Counted from the stretch's first letter, positions 8,111-16,862 are shown. The stretch: DNA of 43,475 bases from Psychromicrobium xiongbiense (GCF_030271165.1 NZ_JASSZH010000022.1:1-43475); one strand, 5' to 3'. Notes: generated by a model from the sequence alone, not told the origin. Numbers and translations: made by a program.

Positions 8111-9286
8111 GTGCTTCCCGAGGAGCGCCAGGAACTGATCCTGGCCGAACTTGCACTGCACGGTTCGCTGCAGGTCGCCCCCTTTGCCGAGAAAATCGGC
8201 ACCTCGGGGATGACGATCCGCCGCGATCTGGCGGCACTCGCCGTGAGAGGTGCCCTGGATCGGGTTCACGGCGGTGCCATTGCGCGGAGCCACAACAGCC
8301 AGGGGGCACAGAGCAGTCCATGGGCACAGAGCAGTCCATGGGTGACCGACAGCTCGCGGACCACCAGTGGGCCGAACGGAGGCCGGCAGCTGCCCACCGC
8401 GACCGTCGGCGTCATCGTGCCCTCCGCGCACTACTACTTTCCCGGCATCATCCGCGGTATGGAATCAGCGGCACATAAGGCGGGGGTCCGGCTGGTCCTG
8501 GCAGTTTCCAGCTACTCCTCCAGCACCGAATGCCACCAGATTGAACGTCTGCTTGCCAATCGGGTCGATGGCTTGCTGGTCACGCCCAGCGCCGAGTCGC
8601 TGGAGGGTCAGGACTCGTTGAAGCTTCTGGCGGCGTGCCCGGTGCCGGTCGTGGTGGTGGAGCGCTCCGTGGATGAGGTGCTGGATGTGGCTCATCGCCT
8701 GGAAGCGGTGGCCAGCGATCACGCCCGCGGCGCCGAGATCGCAGTGAACCACCTCGCGGCACTGGGCCATCAACGCATTGCGCTGTTCACCCGGGAGGAC
8801 AGTCCCACGGCGGCTGCGCTGGTTCAGGGCTATCGCCGGGCCGTCCTGCGCACCTGGCAACAGGTGGAGGAGGATCTGATACGGGTGGTCCACCGTCCGG
8901 GTCCGGACGCCGGAGCACGCCATGAGACGATTCAGCATCTCGTGCAACTCTGCGTAGTCCAGGGAGTCACAGCGGCAATTGTGCACAATGACGAAGATGC
9001 CGTCGCCTTCGCCGATGCAGCCCAGGAGTACGGTCTCAACGTCCCGGACGATCTGTCGATCGTTGCCTACGACGACGAGATCGCGGCCCTGGCCAATGTC
9101 CCACTGACCGCTATTGGGCCGCCGAAATTCGACGTCGGGCACCAGGCGCTCATGATGTGTATGCATCGGATTCAGACGTCGCGGGAAGCAACCCGCTCGC
9201 GGCACCCCGCCCTGCAACGAGTCCGCTACTCCCCTGTTCTGACGGTCAGAGAGTCGACGGCTCCCTGGGCCAGGCGCCAGGCGTAA
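8111..9286 (+). CDS. Hybrid regulator: DeoR-type HTH fused to LacI-type sugar-binding domain
   Basis: The N-terminal 60 residues are a DeoR/GntR-like winged helix (LPEERQELILAELALHG, then MTIRRDLAALAVRGALDRVHGGA) rather than the usual LacI headpiece. A linker containing a duplicated AQSSPW follows. From about residue 90 the protein is a periplasmic-binding-like sensor: VGVIVPSAHYYFPGIIRGM, then the typical LLVTPSAES and DDLSIVAYDDEIAAL. I chose GTG 8111 because GAGAGGAGAA precedes it by 7 bases and because the operator at 8053-8071 would otherwise lie in the coding region. It is divergent to the heparinase-like gene and likely senses a sugar derived from that substrate. Confidence 0.88.
   Translation: MLPEERQELILAELALHGSLQVAPFAEKIGTSGMTIRRDLAALAVRGALDRVHGGAIARSHNSQGAQSSPWAQSSPWVTDSSRTTSGPNGGRQLPTATVGVIVPSAHYYFPGIIRGMESAAHKAGVRLVLAVSSYSSSTECHQIERLLANRVDGLLVTPSAESLEGQDSLKLLAACPVPVVVVERSVDEVLDVAHRLEAVASDHARGAEIAVNHLAALGHQRIALFTREDSPTAAALVQGYRRAVLRTWQQVEEDLIRVVHRPGPDAGARHETIQHLVQLCVVQGVTAAIVHNDEDAVAFADAAQEYGLNVPDDLSIVAYDDEIAALANVPLTAIGPPKFDVGHQALMMCMHRIQTSREATRSRHPALQRVRYSPVLTVRESTAPWARRQA
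8305..8340. repeat. Perfect 18-bp tandem duplication in a regulator linker
   Basis: Two exact 18-bp units (8305-8322 and 8323-8340) encode AQSSPW twice, in frame, between the DNA-binding and ligand domains of the hybrid regulator. It is probably a slippage product that changes linker length. Confidence 0.95.
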
Positions 9287-9333
9287 AATTCACAGATGCC
9301 ATCCCCCCTCCACCTGTTCTGAGGAATGCCGCA

Positions 9334-9999
9334 TTGACCAGTCCAGACCCAACTCCACGCACGGCCGCCACAGTGGATGGTCTGCTACGCCAGAAACTCG
9401 CGTCCGGCGAATGGCAGCTGGGGGCAAAGATCCCCAATGAGATGACTCTGGCAGCGGAGTTCGGGGTCCGTAAAAGCGTCATTCGGGATGCCGTCCGGGA
9501 CCTGGTGCATGTGGGCCTTCTGGAAGCGCGCCCGGGCCGCGGGACGTTCGTAGCAGCCTTCAGCGAACTCGACCTTGCCCTGCAACGGCGGGTCACCCCA
9601 GAGCAGATCATCGTAGCGTTCGAAGCCAGGGAGGCTCTGGAGATCCAGGCCGTGCGGCTGGCAGCGCACCGTCTGACTGACCAACAACTGGCTGGGATCA
9701 GAGAGATCCTTGCCGCCCGGGGCCAGGCGAGGATGCTGGCGGAGCTGACTAGCCTCGACATCCAATTTCACCGGGCGATCGTAGCTGCCACAGCCAATGA
9801 TCTCCTGATGGAGATGTACCTCGGTCTGGATATTCAACGCGTCTTCAACTTCAGCAGCATCACCACCTTCGCCCCGGAGGAAACGCTGCAACACGACCAT
9901 GAGCTGGTTGTGGACGCGCTTGCTCGCCATGATCCAGAGCTCGCAGCACGGCTGGTGCGCACCATGCTGGCCGAAGCCCTGAGCAAAACCCTAGGCTAG
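9334..9999 (+). CDS. GntR-family regulator, FCD subgroup
   Basis: The 221-residue regulator has a winged helix at about residues 12-75 (KIPNEMTLAAEFGVRKSVIRD) and an FCD ligand domain. The metal-binding pattern is visible as D-IQFH and later HDHELVVDAL. The TTG start at 9334 has GAGGAA 9 bases upstream and falls 47 bases after the previous gene; an upstream start at 9157 would overlap that gene by 130 bases. FCD regulators often respond to sugar acids, which fits the heparinase-like gene nearby. It resembles the GntR protein at 17734 in both domains. Confidence 0.87.
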   Translation: MTSPDPTPRTAATVDGLLRQKLASGEWQLGAKIPNEMTLAAEFGVRKSVIRDAVRDLVHVGLLEARPGRGTFVAAFSELDLALQRRVTPEQIIVAFEAREALEIQAVRLAAHRLTDQQLAGIREILAARGQARMLAELTSLDIQFHRAIVAATANDLLMEMYLGLDIQRVFNFSSITTFAPEETLQHDHELVVDALARHDPELAARLVRTMLAEALSKTLG

Positions 10000-10070
10000 T
10001 GGAATGCCTCCGCCATGGGCCACGGGTTGCACCGACCCCCGGTATCAGCGCGAAGCCTGAAGAAGATTCC

Positions 10071-10541
10071 TCAGCCCACGGGCAGCCCGATCCGTTCATG
10101 CTCCAGACTGCTGCGAAGTACGGCTAGAGCTCGCCCTGCGGTGGTGATCTGCTCGCTGCTGAAAGTGGCTGACAACAGTTCGTCGATGTAGCCGGAGAAG
10201 GTCCTCTCCGCGCGCGCGACGAGCTCTGCCCCGGTGCTTGTCAGGCTGACCAGCGACGAACGACCGTCGGCGGGGTTCGGGTCTCGAACGACCCAGCCTC
10301 GGGCTTCGAGGCGGTCGACGCCTTTGCTGATCGCACCAACCCCCGCGGCGAAGTACGTTGCGGTATCAGCGACGCGGGACCGGGGGTGATCGCGGAAGTA
10401 GCGAAGGAACTCAAACTGCGAGGCGCCGAGGCCATGCTCGACCCGGAGCCTCTCGCCCACCGCGTTGTACAGACGTGTCTCACACCGCACCAGGTCGTCG
10501 AAGAAGGCGTTGAGCACAGGATTTGGTTCATTAGTTGCCAC
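10071..10541 (-). CDS. MarR-family transcriptional regulator
   Basis: This is a winged-helix repressor of about 156 residues. The recognition region is AAGVGAISKGVDRLEARGWV and the wing carries the family signature DPNPADGRSSLVSLTSTGAEL. The open frame reaches 10577, but the GTG at 10541 is preferred, since the longer reading would put the perfect palindrome at 10559-10576 inside the coding region. It diverges from the esterase at 10602, a common arrangement in which a MarR protein represses both genes until a lipophilic or oxidising compound releases it. Confidence 0.9.
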   Translation of the reverse strand: MATNEPNPVLNAFFDDLVRCETRLYNAVGERLRVEHGLGASQFEFLRYFRDHPRSRVADTATYFAAGVGAISKGVDRLEARGWVVRDPNPADGRSSLVSLTSTGAELVARAERTFSGYIDELLSATFSSEQITTAGRALAVLRSSLEHERIGLPVG

Positions 10542-10558
10542 GGCATAGAGTCTACCAA

Positions 10559-10576
10559 TGCATGCCGCGGCATGCA
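10559..10576. promoter_or_regulatory. Perfect 18-bp palindrome, likely MarR operator
   Basis: TGCATGCCGCGGCATGCA is exactly self-complementary. It lies in the roughly 60-base gap between the divergent MarR gene and the esterase gene, where one bound dimer could block both promoters. Confidence 0.75.
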
Positions 10577-10601
10577 CCTATCGAGCAGCGAATGACCTCC
10601 C

Positions 10602-11504
10602 ATGAGTAGACAACAGCGCCGAGCACTTGATGAACGACTTCGGAGCGCACCGCAAACGTCCGGCCCTGCCCCCGTTGAGCAGATGCGGCGAGGCTTTGCG
10701 CACTTCATGAGCACGTTTCCTATCCCGACGAGCGTGACGCGCACACCCATAACGTTGGCCGGGCGTCCTACAGTCCTGGTCGAACCCGCTACAGATGCCC
10801 GCCCGGGAACGATCCTGTACTTCCACGGCGGCTCCTTCTCCTTGGGCTCTCCCGAAACAGCGATGGCACTCACCGGGCACCTGGTGGAACGCACCAACAT
10901 TCGAGCGCTTTCGCTCGACTACCGCCTTGCTCCTGAGAACCCGTTTCCAGCGGGCCTCGACGATTGCCTCGCCGCCTACCGTAGCCTTCTCGACGATGGC
11001 ATCGACGCGGGCTCGGTTGTGTTCGCAGGCGACTCCGCTGGCGGAGGACTCGCCATCACCACGACTCTGGCGGCACGAGACGCCGGACTTCCGATGCCTG
11101 CGGGAATCGTCGCGTTCTCGCCGGGATTGGATCACACGCGTGCGGGTACGTCGATGATGACGAAGGAAGGCATCGATCCGCTGTTCACCGGAGCCGGAAT
11201 GATTCGCACCGGAGACCTTTACCTGAACGGCCAGGACCCGGCGCAACCCTTCCTGGCACCGGCCGTCCTTGCCGACCTCGCCGGGTTTCCGCCCATCCTG
11301 CTGCAGGTCGGCACGAACGAGTTGCTGCTCGATGACTCGGTTCGTCTCGCCAATCGGGCGCGGGATGCGAACGTCGACGTGATCCTGGACGTCGTCGCCG
11401 ACGTGCCGCATGTTTTCCCGGCATTCGTCGGTCAGATCGATGAGGCCGACGACGCAATCGATCGGGCGGCACTCTTCATCTCGCAACGGCTCCGCACTCA
11501 ATAG
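10602..11504 (+). CDS. Alpha/beta-hydrolase, hormone-sensitive-lipase-type esterase
   Basis: The 300-residue protein has the features of family IV esterases. The oxyanion-hole motif YFHGGSF lies at 73-79, SLDYRLAPENPFPAGLDD follows, and the nucleophile elbow GDSAGG has Ser145. The acid is probably Asp244 or Asp245 and the base His270 (DVPHVF). No signal peptide is seen, so it is cytoplasmic. The likely reaction is hydrolysis of short-chain esters. Control by the divergent MarR gene is suggested by the shared palindrome. Confidence 0.93.
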   Translation: MSRQQRRALDERLRSAPQTSGPAPVEQMRRGFAHFMSTFPIPTSVTRTPITLAGRPTVLVEPATDARPGTILYFHGGSFSLGSPETAMALTGHLVERTNIRALSLDYRLAPENPFPAGLDDCLAAYRSLLDDGIDAGSVVFAGDSAGGGLAITTTLAARDAGLPMPAGIVAFSPGLDHTRAGTSMMTKEGIDPLFTGAGMIRTGDLYLNGQDPAQPFLAPAVLADLAGFPPILLQVGTNELLLDDSVRLANRARDANVDVILDVVADVPHVFPAFVGQIDEADDAIDRAALFISQRLRTQ

Positions 11505-11591
11505 TCACCATCAAACCTTCACAGAACACCGCCGAAAAGCGCCAAACTCCACCGGGCCGCGGATGCATAGCGTGGAACCTGACTGCGCCCA

Positions 11592-12430
11592 TCACTTGCT
11601 TTCGGCGTGGCCGATCGGATCCGCGCTGTCACTGAATGCGCTGCGGGCTGCGGGCCAGCTGTTCTCGTCAACGTGCAGAGCAGTGCGAAGGTAGGCGGTG
11701 CTCATCCGCTGGATGACCGCGACCCGTTCCGGGTTTTCGTCGGTGGTCTCGGCGACTTCGTATCCGACAATCCCACCGAGTGCGTGCTCGGCGCCGTAGA
11801 AGGTGAGGAGGTCGGTGGCACCGGGGCTGTGGGTGTAGGCATCGGTAAACCAGTCAGGTCCACGGCTGGACATCTTGGACTGATCGTGGTCACCGGCGAC
11901 AACCAGGGTCGGCGTGGTCAGTTCTTGGAATGAGGGGCGCATGAAGGGGAAGTTTGCCTGCGCGAACGAATGTAGGTCCTCGCCGCCAAGGCCGGTCGCG
12001 GCGAACAAAATGCCCGCTGTGACCCGACTGTCGGACATGCTCTCACCGACGTGGCCGGCATCATCAAAGATCCGTGCCCCAAGGAGTGACTGGGCAGTTT
12101 GCCCACCCCAGGAGTGGCCGGTGGCGGCAATCCTGTTGCGGTCGATGCGGCCGGCAAGTCCTGGGACTGCGGCCTCGATGGTGTCGAGTTGGTCAATGAT
12201 GCGCGTGAGATCCATGATCCGTTCCGTCCAGATCATCGGGAAGACCGGGTGATCAAACCCGAACCCATTCCGGCGAGAGTCCAGGTGGGTGGGCTGGATG
12301 ACGACGAACCCGTGGGAGGCCCAGTACGCCGTGAGCGGCGCGTACCCGTCGAGATTCCATCCGTTGCCGTGGGAGAACACCACGACGGGGAGGTTGGCGC
12401 CGGCCGCGGGAGCTGACACGCGCACTGAGG
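11592..12430 (-). pseudogene. Alpha/beta-hydrolase lacking its N-terminus, cut by an insertion
   Basis: The remaining 277 codons hold the hydrolase core: PVVVFSHGNGWN (oxyanion region), GHSWGGQTA with the nucleophile Ser, VVAGDHDQSKM (acid) and AEHALGG (His). It resembles dienelactone-hydrolase and PET-hydrolase-like proteins, which begin well before this point. The reading frame meets a stop at 12435-12437, inside the sequence of an IS3-type remnant. The first part of the gene and its promoter are gone, and a GTG at 12425 is the only possible start. I infer an insertion-deletion that removed the 5' end. Confidence 0.8.
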
Positions 12431-12810
12431 TGTGTCAAGGATGTGAGACAGGTGGTTAGTTTCGTTTTGGTCAGGCAGCCGCGGTTTGCGGCTGGATTTT
12501 GGTCTTGAAGTTGGCCATCGCAGTTGCTGGCGGCAGGCCGTTATTGTGGCTGTGGGGCCGCCAACGGTTGTAGAACACCTCGATATACCGCAAGGTCGCC
12601 CGCCTCGCGTCCTGCCGGGTGGTGAAGCTGTGGTGGTGGTAAAACTCGTTCTTCAGCGAGGAGAACAGTGATTCGGCCACGGCGTTGTCCCAACACACAC
12701 CGGTAGCGCCCATGGATTGCCGGATCTTGTTCCCTGCGCACCAGACCCCCATTTCCCGCGAGGTGTACTGGGCGCCGCGGTCACTGTGGAAGATCGTCGG
12801 CGTGGCAGCT
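12430..12810 (-). mobile_element. Remnant of an IS3-family insertion sequence
   Basis: Only one end of the element and the 3' part of its transposase remain. The outer end near 12430 abuts the truncated hydrolase. The inner break, around 12803-12810, abuts the tail of an MFS gene on the other strand. With both neighbours cut, an insertion followed by a deletion reaching into the MFS gene is likely. No second terminal repeat was found. Confidence 0.8.
12471..12810 (-). pseudogene. IS3-family transposase (OrfB), C-terminal fragment
   Basis: The fragment carries the second half of the DDE catalytic core: IFHSDRGAQYTS with the second Asp, and CWDNAVAESLFSSLKNEF with the catalytic Glu. It ends with the typical FYNRWRPHSHNNGLPP tail. 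About two thirds of a normal OrfB is missing, including the first Asp. Residues that the open frame adds upstream of position 12810 are antisense to the MFS gene and do not belong to the transposase. It cannot be active. Confidence 0.92.
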
Positions 12811-13071
12811 GCAGCATCTATCGCCGTCATCAACACCGTGGCCCAGATAGCAGGCCTTGGCCTGCCGCCGGTCCTAGGCGCAATCAAGGACAGCACCGGC
12901 AACTACAACGGCGGCTTGCTCCTCATCGCTGCAGCTCTCATCCTTGGCGGCGTACTGGGATACCTGATCACCCGCAATCACCGATCGCACAACCAGCCCA
13001 CCGTCCAGGTGAAGCAAGACGGGCCGGAGTCGCCCGGCCAGCCAGCCCGGGAGGAGCTCTCCAAGCGATAA
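12805..13071 (+). pseudogene. C-terminal tail of an MFS transporter
   Basis: From Ala-Ala-Ser-Ile at about 12811 the translation gives the last two helices of a major-facilitator protein: AVINTVAQIAGLGLPPVLGA, then a helix through LLLIAAALILGGVLGYLIT. A hydrophilic tail ending EELSKR follows. The pattern resembles the anion:cation symporter branch. Everything upstream is IS3 sequence, so about ten helices and the promoter are missing. Confidence 0.75.
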
Positions 13072-13231
13072 CCCCGGCGATGGCGCAGGATCAACACCTG
13101 TGGTGGTCCGCCGACTCCGTCCCAGTTCGTCATCAAGGACGCCGTTTGCTCGTTGTGCTCATCTCGACTCGCTCGTGAGTTCTCCCGTTCGCTCACTCAT
13201 CACGGTTCTTCGGCGGCCGATCGGTTTCCAG

Positions 13232-14452
13232 TCAGTCGTGGGCAGCAACCGCACCGGCGGACGTCGGCCGCAAGGCGGTGCCGGCATACGGCGTGAGGAC
13301 CGCGAGGGCTGCGGTGATTACTGCTGCGCCCAGCCACAACGGGACACCATCCCAAACCCGCAAGGTCGCGGCGATCACCAGCGGTGCGAGGGTTGTGGCG
13401 ATCCCCCAGCTCACCCCGAAAACGGCAAGGTAACGACCCGCGGCTCCCGGTGGTGCCAGCCTCGACGCCTGCGCATACAGATGACTCATCAGCAACACTT
13501 CCGCGATGGCACCGAGCACTCCGAACCCGAGGACCGCCACCACATTGCTGGCCAGCGCAAGGACGCCCAATGCCGCCGCAAGCACGCCGAATCCCACTGT
13601 CATCGCTACGAATCCGTCTCGGCGATTGAGCCATGCCACGTGCAGTAGAGGCTGGGCCAGAACAGCGACCACCGCAGACACCGCTGTGTTCACTCCGATC
13701 ACCCACAACCCGATGTGCCGGTCAACCACTGTCAGGGGCAGGCCGAAGACCGTGATCATATAGATCAGCGTGAACACGGTGGTCAGCGCGAAGATGGTCA
13801 TCAAACGACGATCCCGCCAAGGTTTTGCCAGCGACGCCTTCCTCCTGTGGGCGTCTGGCAGGAATCCCCGGATCACCGCAGCGCAGGCCAGGCACGAAGC
13901 GGCATCGATGACGAACAGCACACGCAGATCCCAGCCGGCCACCACTGCTGCCACTCCGCCGGCGACAACTGCGGCGACAGTCATCGACACGAAGAGCAAC
14001 CCGAACAACGCGGGCCGCGTGCGATCGTCGCTCTCCTGCGCGATCAGCGCCTGTGTCGGTGGCTCGATGAGCTCGTACGACAGACCCAGCCCGACCGCAC
14101 CGAGGACCGCGAACACGGTCGAATGTGCGCCAGCGAGGATCAATTGTGTTGCGGCACAACCGATCAAGCCGATCAGGATCGTATGGCGCGCGCCGATCTG
14201 GTCCAGCAACCAGCCACCGGCAAGACGCGACGGGATAGTCGCCAGGCCGAAGGCGGCAACGATAATTCCGGCCACGCGGACCGACTCGTGCAACTCCTGG
14301 GTGAGCAGTACCGCGAGAAACGCCATCGAGAACCCCCCGACCCGGTTGACCATCCGGGCGATCAGCAGCGCCTTTGCGCCCCGACTCAGGCGCACCCAAG
14401 CGGCCAACGGGTGTGCTCTGGAGTAACTGTCGTCTATGCTTTCATCAGTCAT
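13232..14452 (-). CDS. MFS transporter, efflux type
   Basis: The 406-residue protein has about 12 membrane helices. The loop after the second helix reads GGWLLDQIGARHTILIG, matching the MFS signature D-x-x-G-x-R. It resembles drug-efflux and sugar-efflux permeases; the substrate is unknown. The start codon lies 37 bases from that of the divergent CGNR zinc-finger gene, so the two probably share a control region. The direct repeat GGAGTAACTG occurs at 14420-14429 and 14475-14484, on both sides of the start. Confidence 0.9.
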   Translation of the reverse strand: MTDESIDDSYSRAHPLAAWVRLSRGAKALLIARMVNRVGGFSMAFLAVLLTQELHESVRVAGIIVAAFGLATIPSRLAGGWLLDQIGARHTILIGLIGCAATQLILAGAHSTVFAVLGAVGLGLSYELIEPPTQALIAQESDDRTRPALFGLLFVSMTVAAVVAGGVAAVVAGWDLRVLFVIDAASCLACAAVIRGFLPDAHRRKASLAKPWRDRRLMTIFALTTVFTLIYMITVFGLPLTVVDRHIGLWVIGVNTAVSAVVAVLAQPLLHVAWLNRRDGFVAMTVGFGVLAAALGVLALASNVVAVLGFGVLGAIAEVLLMSHLYAQASRLAPPGAAGRYLAVFGVSWGIATTLAPLVIAATLRVWDGVPLWLGAAVITAALAVLTPYAGTALRPTSAGAVAAHD

Positions 14453-14489
14453 GGAAGTTAACAGTAGGGCGACAGGAGTAACTGGTCAA

Positions 14490-15086
14490 ATGCGTTTTGA
14501 CAGTCACATTGGACGATTGCTCACCGCTGCTGCGCGGTTGGTCAACTCGCTCACGCCCGGCATGGACGGCGGCCTCGAGGTCACCCCACCCAAGGGAGCT
14601 GCCCTCCGAGAAGTGATCGGAGAGGCCCTCACCTTCGACCGTCCACCGGCTGTCAGCATGGCCGCGGCAACTCTCATCGCCGGCGTTGTTCCCGACATAC
14701 GGTCAGTGTTCGAAGCAGCGGCTGCCGGAGACATTACCCAGGCGGCACGACGCACTAACGCCCTGCTCCGCGAGTCAAGTGCCCGGCCCCGGCTGAACCC
14801 CGACCCGGACGGCACGTGGCATCTGCACTTCCACGGCCCGAGCGACGCTTTCGGACCGGGCTGGGTAGCCGGCCTGGCGGCCGGACTCACCATGGCACTC
14901 GGCGTCGATGAGATCGGCAGGCTCGGCGTCTGCGCCGCCGACCGCTGCGACCGGGTGTATGTCGATAGTTCCCGCAACGGCACCCGGCAGTTCTGCTCCA
15001 CCCGCTGCCAGAACCGCACCAAGGCCGCGGCGCACCGCGCACGCAAGGTACCCAGCGCCCCAAGCCGGTCAGGTAAGGACACCTAG
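14490..15086 (+). CDS. CGNR zinc-finger protein (ABATE/CGNR family)
   Basis: The N-terminal part, roughly residues 1-140, matches the stress-induced ABATE-type domain. The C-terminal 45 residues form the CGNR zinc finger, with four cysteines in CAADRC and FCSTRC and the run CQNRTKAAAHR, which stands where the family has CGNR. Members are thought to be DNA-binding regulators. ATG 14490 has GGAG 12 bases upstream; starts at 14451 and 14436 are in frame but would overlap the divergent transporter start. It probably regulates that transporter. Confidence 0.87.
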   Translation: MRFDSHIGRLLTAAARLVNSLTPGMDGGLEVTPPKGAALREVIGEALTFDRPPAVSMAAATLIAGVVPDIRSVFEAAAAGDITQAARRTNALLRESSARPRLNPDPDGTWHLHFHGPSDAFGPGWVAGLAAGLTMALGVDEIGRLGVCAADRCDRVYVDSSRNGTRQFCSTRCQNRTKAAAHRARKVPSAPSRSGKDT

Positions 15087-15368
15087 CGCGGCCCCTCATT
15101 CTGAAGGTGAGAATTCTGAACGCTGAGATCCGACGTATTCCGAAGGCCCTACCCACACTGCACTAGCCAGAGGACTCACGTGCAGCGGGCTCTGGACGGT
15201 CCGCGGAGGCGATCAACGTGACTGTCTGTTGTGAACTTGTGTGCAATGGATAAAGCCAATGCTCCTGAAGGCATACCGGGACGCTACTTCATCGGGCGCC
15301 CCACTCCCCCCGCCAAGCATCTGGTGCACAGACCCGGCGATCGGGGGCACGCAGCTTAGTGGGCTAGG
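15087..15368. other. Gap without recognisable genes
   Basis: About 280 bases lie between the ends of the convergent CGNR and HxlR genes. A 37-codon frame at 15246-15359 lacks a ribosome site and resembles nothing I know. No clear hairpin with a T-run is seen. Confidence 0.5.
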
Positions 15369-15791
15369 TCACCGGATCTCATGGTCTGGGTGCTCCGCGT
15401 CGTAGGTCTCTCTGGCATCGGCGATTCCGCTACGGTGTTCCAGCGACCAGTCGGCAAGTGCTTTCACCAGATGCGTGAGGCTTGCTCCAGTCTCGGTGAG
15501 TCGGTAGTCGACCTGGGCGGGAACAGTCGGATAGACGGTGCGCAGTACCAGGCCGTCGCGCTCAAGCCGCCGCACAGTGAGGGTCAGCATCCTCTGGGAG
15601 ATGCCATCGATGGCGCGCTGTAACTTACGAAAACGGCGGGTGCCGTTGGCGAGTTCAACGATGACCAGGACCGACCACTTATCGCCCACCCGGTCCAGAA
15701 CATCGCGGATCCCGCAATCGGGATGCTCCGGCTGGCCACACGGGTCCAGCTCGGCCACGAACGGGGTTACTTCGGTGTGCGTCACTGACAT
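15369..15791 (-). CDS. HxlR-family redox-type regulator (QorR/YtfH-like)
   Basis: The 140-residue winged-helix protein has the HxlR core CGIRDVLDRVGDKWSVLVIVEL, then GISQRMLTLTVRRLERDGLV and a wing ending VDYRLTETG. Cys18 and Cys26 sit in the N-terminal arm. In characterised relatives such as QorR of Corynebacterium, a cysteine near position 17 senses oxidants or quinones. It diverges from a quinone-oxidoreductase-like gene, exactly as in ytfG/ytfH and qor2/qorR pairs. Release of repression on oxidation is therefore likely, though not shown. Confidence 0.9.
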   Translation of the reverse strand: MSVTHTEVTPFVAELDPCGQPEHPDCGIRDVLDRVGDKWSVLVIVELANGTRRFRKLQRAIDGISQRMLTLTVRRLERDGLVLRTVYPTVPAQVDYRLTETGASLTHLVKALADWSLEHRSGIADARETYDAEHPDHEIR

Positions 15792-15833
15792 GAAACTGCC
15801 TTCTTGTGGGCTGTGGCTGCTCTTGCCATGCTC

Positions 15834-15849
15834 TCAGTGTAGTTACTGA
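15834..15849. promoter_or_regulatory. Possible HxlR operator TCAGT-N6-ACTGA
   Basis: An interrupted palindrome lies between the divergent HxlR gene and the oxidoreductase, 29 bases before the latter's start. The position fits joint control of both promoters. Confidence 0.5.
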
Positions 15850-15877
15850 AGAGAACCACGTAGGAGGATGCACACCG

Positions 15878-16687
15878 ATGATCATGGTGACTGGAGCGAA
15901 CGGGCAGCTGGCCTCAATGACACTGGCAGAGCTGAACAAAAGAGGTGTCCCGGCGATTGGCGCGAGTCGCACGCCGACCGGCGACCAGCGGCGCCTCGAT
16001 TTCGACGAACCCGCAAGCCTGGACCTGACCGACATCTCGACCCTGGTGCTGGTTTCTGCCGGTTATGCCGAAGATGACCAGGTGATCTCGCGCCATCGGG
16101 CGGTCCTGAATGCCGCGGTCCGGGACGGTGTGGAGCACGTGGTTTATACGAGCCTGACGGGCGCCGGGGACCATCTCGGCTTCGCACTCGCACACAGGGC
16201 CACCGAGAAGATGATCAGGGCCAGCGGCCTGTCATGGACGATTCTCCGCAACGGGCTCTACGCGGAGCTTTTTGGCGCACTGCTCATCTGGACACCGGAC
16301 GGCCTGGAGTCGGCATTCGGCGACGGGGCACTGGCCGCAGTGGCGCGGGTCGATCTGGCAGAAGCGACCGCGATCGTCGCCAGCGCACCCGAGGCGCACG
16401 CCGGGAAAATCTACGAACTGGTCGGCCAGAAAGCCCTCACCGCCGCCGATGTCGCCCAGCGGCTGGGCCTCGCTCACCACACCATCGACCTCAGCGAGTA
16501 CCGGGAACGACTGCTGGCAGACAGCACCCTGCTACCATTCCAGCCACCCATGCTCGCCTCAATCGCCTCCAGCGTCCGTCACGGCTTCCTCGGAGCGACC
16601 AGCCCCGACCTCGAACAACTCCTCGGCCACCCAGCCACCGACCCACTCACAGTTGCCGCAAAGACCACAGCAGCACTACACCTGTAA
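15878..16687 (+). CDS. NAD(P)H-binding quinone-oxidoreductase-like protein (QorB/YtfG type)
   Basis: The 269-residue protein has a Rossmann nucleotide-binding start (IMVTGANGQLASMTL), the second strand IGASRTP and the later VVYTSLTGAG. C-terminal helices are typical of NmrA/SDRa proteins such as QorB. These reduce quinones with NAD(P)H or act as redox sensors. ATG 15878 has TAGGAGGA 10 bases upstream, which rules out the longer frame from 15806. Pairing with the divergent HxlR gene supports a role in quinone or electrophile stress. Confidence 0.9.
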   Translation: MIMVTGANGQLASMTLAELNKRGVPAIGASRTPTGDQRRLDFDEPASLDLTDISTLVLVSAGYAEDDQVISRHRAVLNAAVRDGVEHVVYTSLTGAGDHLGFALAHRATEKMIRASGLSWTILRNGLYAELFGALLIWTPDGLESAFGDGALAAVARVDLAEATAIVASAPEAHAGKIYELVGQKALTAADVAQRLGLAHHTIDLSEYRERLLADSTLLPFQPPMLASIASSVRHGFLGATSPDLEQLLGHPATDPLTVAAKTTAALHL

Positions 16688-16853
16688 CCACGGACCCACA
16701 GAGGACAACCGGAACCGACTCGAGGCACATCACCCAAAGTCTTCCTCGCAACACGGCTGGCATGCGCCATGCTGGCGGGGGCTCGTTCCAAAACCCTGGG
16801 TGAACGTTGCGAGCTCAACATCCCGACATATTTGCTAGGCAAATCAGTTCATA

Positions 16854-16862
16854 TGTCCTACA
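16854..16862. promoter_or_regulatory. Adhesin-regulon operator copy 1 (TGTCCTACA)
   Basis: The core lies in ATATGTCCTACAATTGA and matches the AAATGT-N3-ACATTT consensus of five other sites up to 28975. No gene starts next to it. Confidence 0.6.

Noticed and set aside
6871..8478. A 535-codon plus-strand frame across the heparinase-like gene and the regulator start
   Set aside because: The minus-strand protein has clear family motifs, while this frame has none and overlaps two real genes.
12811..12902. N-terminal extension of the transposase frame
   Set aside because: These codons are antisense to the MFS tail; transposase similarity begins only at the HSDRG region.
15246..15359. A 37-codon frame between the CGNR and HxlR genes
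   Set aside because: No ribosome site and no recognisable sequence.
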